Part shown: positions 59,266 to 64,000 of the stretch, piece by piece
Position numbering within the stretch: position 1 is the stretch's first letter
Layout: each line of letters begins with the position of its first letter
NCBI RefSeq assembly: GCF_002911015.1
Contig: NZ_KZ626868.1
Span: 1 to 64,000, forward strand
DNA length: 64,000 nucleotides
Reading direction: 5' to 3'
Source of the DNA: Streptomyces populi
Lineage (GTDB): Bacteria; Actinomycetota; Actinomycetes; Streptomycetales; Streptomycetaceae
Position numbers and translations under genes: made by a program
The notes under the pieces: model-generated
The model's database searches: none
What the model saw: only the letters and a program-made list of their open reading frames with translations
Told to the model about the DNA's origin: nothing

Positions 59266-61388
59266 CCACCACCGCACAGAAGACCGCCGTACGCGCGGTC
59301 GGCACCGCCCACGTGCGCGTGGAGGGCCGGGACAAGGTCACCGGCGCCGCCCGCTATGCAGGCGACGTCCCCTTCACCGGCCTGGGCTACGGATGGCTGG
59401 TCCTGTCCACCGTGGCGCGGGGCCGCATCCGTGACATCGCGAGCGCACCCGTCCTCGAGATGCCCGGTGTCCTCGCCGTCCTGGACCACCGCGGCGCCCC
59501 ACGCCTGAACACCGACTACGCCGGCCTGATGGGCATCAGGCCCGACCCCACCTGCGCCGTCTTCCAGAACGACACCGTGCCCCACCTGGGCTGGCCGGTG
59601 GCCCTCGTCGTCGCGGAGACGCCCGAGCAGGCACGGGAAGCGGCCGAGGCCCTGGTCGTCGACTACGAGGTGCTGCCGCACGACATCGAATTCCACGGGG
59701 ACCACCCGGACTCCTACCCCGCGGACGGTCACATGCCCGGGGTGACGGACAAGGGCGACCTGGAAGCCGAACTGGCCGCGTCGGCCGCCGTCGTGGACGA
59801 GGAGTACACCACCCCGGAAGAACACCACCACCCCATGGAGCCCCACGCCGCGACCGCCCGCTGGGAGGACGGCCGCCTGGAAGTGGTCGATTCCAACCAG
59901 GGTGCCACCTGGGTGGTCGGCGAGCTGGCCAACCTGTTCTCGCTGGATCCCGCGTCGGTGCGCGTGCGTTCGGAGCACGTCGGCGGCGGATTCGGCAGCA
60001 AGGGCGTACGCGCCCACCAGGTGGCGGCCGTGATGGCCGCGACGATCCTCGACCGGCCGGTGCGCGTGGCCCTGACCCGGCCCCAGATGTTCGCACTGGC
60101 CGGCCACCGCAGCCCCACGGTCCAGCGGGTCAGGCTCGGAGCCGACGCCGACGGGCGGCTGCGCGCCCTGGACCACCGCTCGGTGAGCCGAACCGGCACG
60201 ATCTACGAGTTCGTCGAGTCGAGTGCCGGTGTGGCACGGACGATGTACGACGCCGACGCCCACCACACCGAGAACCGCGTCGTACGGCTCGACGTACCCA
60301 GCCCCACCTTCATGCGCGCGCCCGGCGAGGCGCCGGGTTCCTTCGCCCTGGAGACAGCGCTCGACGAGCTCGCCGAGAAGTGCGGGATCGACCCGATCGA
60401 ACTGCGCCTGCGCAACGAGCCCGACAAGGGCCCCGTCTCCGGCCTGCCCTTCGCCGGCCGCAACCTGCGGGCCTGTTTCGAGGAAGGCGCCGGCCGCTTC
60501 GGCTGGGGCCGGCGCGATCCCCGCCCCCGTGTACGGCGCGACGGCCGCTGGCTGCTGGGCACCGGCACCGCCGCCGCGTCCTTCCAGGCAGGCGCGGCCC
60601 CCTCCACGGCCGCCATCACCGCCGAGGCCGACGGCCGCTTCACCGTACGGATATCGGCCGCCGACATCGGAACGGGTGCCCGGACCGCGCTCACCCTCGT
60701 CGCCGCCGACGCCCTCGACGCCGCACCCGATCAGGTGACCGTGCGGATCGGGGACAGCGACTTCGGCCCCGCGATGATCGCCGGCGGTTCGATGGGCACC
60801 CGCTCCTGGTCCCTGGCCATCACCGCGGCCGCCACCACCCTGCGAGAGCACCTCGTTCCCGGCACCGTGATCCCCGCCGAAGGGATCACCGTACGCTCGG
60901 ACACCACCGCGCAGATCGCGGCGCTCACGAACATGGAACGGCACTCCTACGGCGCCCAGTTCGCCGAGGTCGCCGTGGACCCGGCCACGGGTGAGGTGCG
61001 CGTACGCCGCATGCTCGGCGTCTTCGCCGCGGGCCGCATCGTCAACCCGCTGACCGCACGCGGCCAGTTCACCGGCGGAATGATCTGGGGCATCTCCATG
61101 GCCCTGCACGAGGAAGCCGTGCGCGACCCGGCGTTCGGCGGCCCGGTCGGCGCCGACCTGGCCAACTACCACGTGGCCACCCATGCCGACGTCCCGCGCG
61201 TCGAGGCGGACTGGGTGGACGACACCGACCCCGACGACCCGGTCGGCATCAAGGGCATCGGCGAGGTGGGCATCGTCGGTGCCGCGGCCGCCGTCGCCAA
61301 CGCGGTCTGGCACGCCACAGGCGTACGGCAGCGCCACCTGCCCATCCGCCCGGACCGCGTTCTCACGGCAGCGGGCGACGATGCTTGA
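59262..61388 (+). CDS. aldehyde/xanthine oxidoreductase molybdopterin subunit (PaoC/YagR-like)
   Basis: The 708-residue catalytic subunit that binds the Mo cofactor. Motifs: HVGGGFGSKG (cofactor binding), FMRAPGEAPGSFALE, and the base E668 in GIKGIGEVGIVG. The pathway is oxidation of aldehydes or N-heterocycles with water as oxygen source; PaoABC homologues prefer aromatic aldehydes, but the substrate here is inferred. Overlaps the XdhC-type gene by 8 bp. Confidence 0.93.
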
Positions 61389-62487
61389 CCTGCTCCCGGA
61401 ATTGAAGGACTGGCTCGACGACGGCCGTGACGTCGCCGTCGCCACCGTCGTGTCCGTCAGCGGCAGCGCACCACGCGGTCCCGGTGCCGCCCTCGCCGTC
61501 GACCGGGCCGGCACCGTCATCGGCTCGGTGTCGGGCGGCTGCGTCGAGGGCGCGGTCCACGACCTGTGCGCCCAGGCGCTGGAGACCGGGCAGAGCGTCG
61601 TGGAGCGGTTCGGCTACAGCGACGAGGACGCCTTCGCCGTGGGCCTGACCTGCGGCGGTGTCCTCGACGTGCTGGTCACCCCCGTGTTCGCCGGTACGCC
61701 GGTCAGGGCACTGCTGCGATCCGCGTCGGACGCCACGGAAAGGGGCGAGCCGGTCGCCCTGGCCCGAGTGGTCGACGAGCGGCCCGGACACCTCGGCGCC
61801 GCCCTGCTCGTCCACGGCGACGGCTCCACCGAGGGCGGCCTCGGGATCCACGAGGACCTCGACCGCACGGCCGCGACGCGAGCCCGGGCCGCGCTCGACG
61901 CGGGGCGCACGGGTACGGCCGACCTGTCGCCGGACGGCTCGCACCGCCCCCGTGGACTCACCCTGTTCGTGGAGGCTCGCACACCGCCGCCTCGGATGAT
62001 CGTGTTCGGCTCGATCGACTTCGCCGCGGCCCTGGTGCGGGCCGGGAAGTTCCTGGGCTACCACGTCACGGTGTGCGACGCTCGGCCGGTCTTCACCACG
62101 CGGGCTCGTTTTCCCGAAGCGGACGAGGTCGTCGTGGACTGGCCCCACCGCTATCTGCGGGAGACCCGGACCGACGAACGGACCGTGCTGTGCGTCCTGA
62201 CGCACGACGCCAAGTTCGACATCCCCCTGCTGGAGGTGGCGCTGCGGCTGCCGGTCGCCTTCGTGGGCGCGATGGGTTCACGCCGTACCCACGCCGACCG
62301 GAACCGCAGGCTGCGCGAAGCGGGCCTGCGCACGGAGGAGTTGGCGCGGCTCAGGTCGCCCATCGGGCTCGACCTCAAGGGCCGTACGGCCGAGGAGACC
62401 GCCCTGTCGATCGCGGCGGAGATCGTCGCGGTCCACAGAGGCGGAACGGGCCGCCCCCTGACAGGAGCGGGAACCCCGATCCACTGA
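61381..62487 (+). CDS. XdhC/CoxI-family Mo-cofactor maturation factor (PaoD-like)
   Basis: A 368-residue chaperone that binds and sulfurates the Mo cofactor and inserts it into the oxidoreductase; it is not part of the final complex. N-terminal XdhC domain: VVSVSGSAPRGPGAALAVDR, GSVSGGCVEGAV, GLTCGGVLDVLV. C-terminal Rossmann domain: DIPLLEVALRLPVAFVGAMG. Last gene of the TetR-controlled operon. Confidence 0.92.
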   Translation: MLDLLPELKDWLDDGRDVAVATVVSVSGSAPRGPGAALAVDRAGTVIGSVSGGCVEGAVHDLCAQALETGQSVVERFGYSDEDAFAVGLTCGGVLDVLVTPVFAGTPVRALLRSASDATERGEPVALARVVDERPGHLGAALLVHGDGSTEGGLGIHEDLDRTAATRARAALDAGRTGTADLSPDGSHRPRGLTLFVEARTPPPRMIVFGSIDFAAALVRAGKFLGYHVTVCDARPVFTTRARFPEADEVVVDWPHRYLRETRTDERTVLCVLTHDAKFDIPLLEVALRLPVAFVGAMGSRRTHADRNRRLREAGLRTEELARLRSPIGLDLKGRTAEETALSIAAEIVAVHRGGTGRPLTGAGTPIH

Positions 62488-62555
62488 TCTCGCGCCGGCG
62501 CAACAGTCACCGTCGGCATGAGGTCGGGCCGCGGACACGGTCTAAGCTCGGCGAG

Positions 62556-63341
62556 GTGTTCACCCCGCAAGGTCCCACCCTCCGCGAACTGACCGTGCAG
62601 GCCCTCTCGTCGGTCGAGCACGGCTACGACCTGCTCGCGCCCAAGTTCGACCACACACCGTTCCGGACCCCGGACGCGATCCTCGAAGCGGTGGGGAAGG
62701 CGCTCGCGCCGATGGGGCCGTTCGCCGCGGGGCTCGATCTCTGCTGCGGTACCGGCGCGGGCACGGAGGTCCTGCGGGGGCTGTGCCGGGAGAGCGTCAC
62801 CGGCGTCGACATCAGCACGGGCATGCTCACGGTCGGACGCTCGCGGCTCGGGGGCACCGGTTCGCCGCCCCCGGTGGGCGGGACCCCTTCACCGCCGGTC
62901 GCCCTCGTGCGCGCGGACGCCCGTGCCCTGCCCTTCGGGCCGGCGTTCGACCTGGTCGTGAGCTTCGGCGCCTTCGGGCACTTCCTGCCGCGCGAGCTGC
63001 CCGGCCTGTTCTCCGGAGTCCACGACGTCCTGCGTCCGGGCGGACGCTTCGCCTTCCCGGTCATGGCCCCGCCGCGGCCCGGTTCGCTCGGGTACTGGGC
63101 CCTGCTGGGCTTCGACACGGTGATGCGGGTGCGCAACGCCGTCCGGCGTCCGACCTTCGTCATGTACTACCGCACGTTCCGGCTCGGTGACGTGGAGCGG
63201 GAGCTGGCGCGGGCCGGATTCCGGACGGAGTTGCACGCGCTGACCGAGTTCGGCCGCAGACGGGACGGCAGCCCGCGGGCCCGGATGGTCGTGGCCACGC
63301 GTGCGGACCGTCCGGAGCCTACGTCGCCGCCGGCAGCGTGA
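62556..63341 (+). CDS. class I SAM-dependent methyltransferase
   Basis: A 261-residue enzyme with SAM motif GLDLCCGTGAGTEVLRGLC, VTGVDISTGMLTVGRSRL and FDLVVSFGAFGHFLPRELPG. Substrate unknown. GTG 62556 begins the protein; no clear ribosome site, and TAAGCT 7 nt upstream could be a -10 of a leaderless mRNA. Its end overlaps the convergent GntR gene by 23 bp. Confidence 0.82.
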   Translation: MFTPQGPTLRELTVQALSSVEHGYDLLAPKFDHTPFRTPDAILEAVGKALAPMGPFAAGLDLCCGTGAGTEVLRGLCRESVTGVDISTGMLTVGRSRLGGTGSPPPVGGTPSPPVALVRADARALPFGPAFDLVVSFGAFGHFLPRELPGLFSGVHDVLRPGGRFAFPVMAPPRPGSLGYWALLGFDTVMRVRNAVRRPTFVMYYRTFRLGDVERELARAGFRTELHALTEFGRRRDGSPRARMVVATRADRPEPTSPPAA

Positions 63342-64000
63342 ACTCGTAGACCAGCGCGTCCTGTCGGGCGTCCACGGTCAGGTCGGTGATCTCCAGGGGC
63401 CGGTCGTACTGGTCGTGCACGCGCCGGGTGACCCGCACCGACTGGGGGAGCCTGGTGATCGCGTCCCGGTGGTGCAGGGTCAGGCCCGCCTTGCGCATCC
63501 AGTCGTAGGCGCGGGACAGCTGCGCCGAGGAGTGGCCGTTCGCGCGGTCGCGGTAGCGGGCGAGCTCCTCCACCTCGGTCACGGCGACGACGGAAAACGA
63601 TGTCACGGCCGAGCGCAGCCCGCTGCCGTCGGCCGCGGCGGACTCGTAGCGGTGGACCAGCGTCGCCCGCAGCGGAGAGAGTCCGAGGGCCTCGGCGTGT
63701 TCCGGTGAGGGCGTCTCCCAGGTCACGGTCGTCCGCCGGCATCCGTCGGGTTCGCCGGTGTGGGCGCCGACGGGGAAGTCGAGGGACGGGACGTGCTCGG
63801 CGCCGGTGCCGGACAGTGTGGCGTGGCTGCCGCGCCGGTCGGTGGAGACCTGGCCGTCGCGCCGCAGCATGTTCAGCGCCTGTCGTACGGTCTCCCGGCT
63901 GACGCCGAACCGGGTGGCCAGCTCGCGTTCCCCCGGCAGGCGTTCGCCGGGCGGGATGGTCCCGTCGCGCAGCTCGCCGAGCAGTTGTGCGGCGACCTGC
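63319..64000 (-). CDS. GntR-family regulator with UTRA domain, partial
   Basis: The gene enters from beyond the window's right end. The visible N-terminal part is a GntR winged helix (PGERLPGERELATRFGVSRE, TVRQALNMLRRDGQVSTDRR). The C-terminal UTRA ligand-binding domain follows (GLSPLRATLVHRYESAAADG ... RVTRRVHDQYDRPLEITDLT ... DALVYEFTLPAA). HutC-like regulators of this type usually repress a nearby transport or catabolic operon; the target is not visible. Confidence 0.88.
   Translation of the reverse strand, partial: QVAAQLLGELRDGTIPPGERLPGERELATRFGVSRETVRQALNMLRRDGQVSTDRRGSHATLSGTGAEHVPSLDFPVGAHTGEPDGCRRTTVTWETPSPEHAEALGLSPLRATLVHRYESAAADGSGLRSAVTSFSVVAVTEVEELARYRDRANGHSSAQLSRAYDWMRKAGLTLHHRDAITRLPQSVRVTRRVHDQYDRPLEITDLTVDARQDALVYEFTLPAAT

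Overview
The window is high-GC actinobacterial DNA (about 70-73% G+C, GTG starts, ATGA/GTGA stop-start overlaps, MptB-like and GT87 membrane mannosyltransferases, a Ser/Thr kinase with an RDD domain, an ECF42 sigma factor with YCII partners, WYL and TetR regulators). It fits a Streptomyces chromosome. A dip in G+C at roughly 35.2-37.1 kb and several broken genes between 34.5 and 44.3 kb mark an accessory, decaying segment.

Layout. 0-4.6 kb: galactan use (GH42 beta-galactosidase behind a LacI-type operator, secreted GH53 endo-galactanase). 4.7-9.5 kb: small winged-helix regulator with a beta-propeller enzyme, a crcB-DUF190-crcB fluoride operon, uppP, and glutaminase glsA. 9.6-16.8 kb: two membrane mannosyltransferases, a D,D-carboxypeptidase, a short Rho paralogue and a Ser/Thr kinase. 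16.9-22 kb: a nitrilase-family amidase, a cytochrome P450, and a YCII/YCII/ECF42 operon. 22.5-27.1 kb: a tRNA-like element, an IS5 transposase remnant, and a NarL-type two-component system divergent from an MMPL exporter. 27.2-29.3 kb: two very small type I-E-like CRISPR arrays, without cas genes, flanking a WYL regulator/VOC protein pair. 29.4-34.4 kb: a beta-propeller protein, an ATP-grasp protein and a large NACHT NTPase. 34.5-39.5 kb: a degraded polymorphic-toxin island (nuclease-fold toxin tail, immunity-like genes, transposase fragment). 39.6-44.3 kb: small membrane proteins and a decayed SigK-type locus (internally deleted molybdenum oxidoreductase, intact fasciclin lipoprotein, fused sigK/rskA scar, a third CRISPR-like relic). 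44.3-52.2 kb: DinB protein, a GT-C-like membrane protein, a Mo-cofactor oxidoreductase, a methyltransferase/DUF2064/GT2 operon and an OmpR-type two-component system. 52.2-56.6 kb: NAD-dependent epimerase, flavodoxin-fold reductase, GH13 enzyme and a second nitrilase. 56.7-62.5 kb: TetR regulator with paired operators in front of a PaoABC-like aldehyde oxidoreductase operon plus its XdhC-type maturation factor. 62.5-64 kb: methyltransferase and a GntR/UTRA regulator running off the end.

The most unusual signals are the CRISPR-like mini-arrays with exact 32-nt spacing and repeats fused head-to-head or tail-to-tail, a shared ECF42-type promoter motif that also precedes an unannotated 51-codon gene, a tRNA-like element whose anticodon loop is replaced by an extended hairpin, a 37-bp perfect inverted repeat built from a transposon end, and the deletion scars in the SigK-type locus.
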